Assembly (NCBI GenBank): GCA_017529425.1
Contig: JAFXNQ010000015.1
Location: 1-64,000 of the forward strand
Direction: 5' to 3'
Origin: Bacteroidales bacterium
GTDB taxonomy: Bacteria > Bacteroidota > Bacteroidia > Bacteroidales > UBA932
DNA: 64,000 bases
The notes below the pieces were generated by a model, which did not search any database, had not been told where the DNA came from, and was given only the letters and a program-made list of their open reading frames with translations. This document shows positions 63,557-64,000 of this stretch, one piece after another (the stretch's first letter is position 1; the number at the start of each line of letters is the position of its first letter). The translations under genes were made by a program, and so were the position numbers.

Positions 63557-64000
63557 TTAAAGCTCTGAATATTTGGGCGAGAAGGTGTCTCCCAAGGCGG
63601 GATTGCCGGTGGTGAATCCCTTCTTGAGCCAGCGGGAGCGCTGTTCTGACGTACCGTGGGTAAAAGAGTCCGGGACTGTGCGCCCATAGGACTTCTTCTG
63701 GAGGTAGTCGTCGCCAATCTTTGATGCGCAGTTCAGACCCTCTTCCAGGTCGCCGGCTTCAAGTGATTTGAAGTTCTTGTTGTCGTGATATGCCCAGATG
63801 CCCGCATAGAAATCGGCTTGAAGCTCAAGACGGACGGTGAGCTGGTTGGCCTCCTTCTCGCTGACGCGCTGCCTCTTCTGGTTAACCTGATCCAATGTGC
63901 CCAGCAGATATTGCACATGGTGACCCACTTCGTGGGCAATTACATATGCCCATGCAAAATCACCATCGGCACCCAACTGCTGTTTCATTGATTTAAAGAA
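63557..64000 (-). CDS. Neutral zinc metallopeptidase (YpfJ-like), N-terminus outside the window
   Basis: The minus-strand frame runs to the right edge, so the 5' end is missing; 147 residues are visible. It has the zinc motif AYVIAHEVGHHVQ (HExxH) followed by a second ligand region RLELQADFYAGIWAYH, then TVPDSFTHGTSEQRSRWLKKG, which matches the neutral zinc metallopeptidase family. Substrate unknown. Confidence 0.88.
   Translation of the reverse strand, partial: FFKSMKQQLGADGDFAWAYVIAHEVGHHVQYLLGTLDQVNQKRQRVSEKEANQLTVRLELQADFYAGIWAYHDNKNFKSLEAGDLEEGLNCASKIGDDYLQKKSYGRTVPDSFTHGTSEQRSRWLKKGFTTGNPALGDTFSPKYSEL

Overview
The window looks like chromosomal DNA from a member of the Bacteroidetes, most likely order Bacteroidales and probably a gut-type organism. 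The evidence is the Bacteroidetes-type promoter (TAnnTTTG, often with a TTTG box about 19 bases upstream) in front of many genes, the near absence of Shine-Dalgarno sites, a Mfa/FimA-type fimbrial locus (DUF3575, FimB/Mfa2, fimbrillin), OMP-barrel and DUF2807/DUF4301/DUF3467/DUF4890 families, and meso-diaminopimelate synthesis through a dehydrogenase (Ddh). Genus cannot be fixed from the sequence. No rRNA operon, CRISPR array, phage or intact insertion sequence was seen.

Layout. 1-1466: 3'-truncated GH71/99-like lipoprotein. 1509-6422 (minus): ilvD-ilvB-ilvN-ilvC, divergent from leuA (6523) and a nucleoside phosphorylase. 8907-17584 (minus): a tightly packed nine-gene run holding a small secreted protein, a (p)ppGpp synthetase, a stand-alone (p)ppGpp hydrolase, a kinase-fold protein (TIGR02172-like), a membrane SpoIIE phosphatase fused to an anti-sigma-type ATPase, a STAS antagonist, a Spy/DUF4890-like secreted protein, an alanine/sodium symporter and an LD-carboxypeptidase. 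18220-22046 (minus): lysC-dapB-dapA-ddh. 22120-23208: sugar-isomerase lipoprotein with a 17-cysteine tail. 23416-27161: gdhA, a Ca2+/Na+ antiporter and a DUF819 transporter. 27253-33302: a beta-barrel receptor divergent from a receiver/PEP-synthase-like protein. 33362-37567: coiled-coil protein, zapA, a structured RNA candidate, rny, DUF3467, DUF4301. 37620-41739: HAD phosphatase, DUF2207 protein, AlbA_2 ATPase. 42157-45168: two beta-helix glycosidases (GH28-like, GH110-like). 45169-45894: gene-poor. 46727-53759: maf-valS-tatA-tatC-abcF-rlmB. 55586-58318: ansA, tRNA-Glu and gltX. 58313-61806: membrane LytTR regulator and fimbrial operon. 61946-64000: COG0523 GTPase, YegP-like protein and a 5'-truncated zinc peptidase.

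Most of the window is core metabolism (branched-chain amino acids, lysine/peptidoglycan, glutamate, translation, Tat export). The region most likely to be an undescribed system is the 8.7-kb alarmone/partner-switch operon: it has a ppGpp maker and eraser, a phosphatase/kinase sensor with its STAS target, and cell-wall and alanine-handling genes, but no sigma factor. Secondary points of interest are the cysteine-rich isomerase, the receiver-fused PEP-synthase fragment, the RNA between zapA and rny, the tRNA-Glu/hairpin/gltX arrangement, and a short element repeated just downstream of stop codons.
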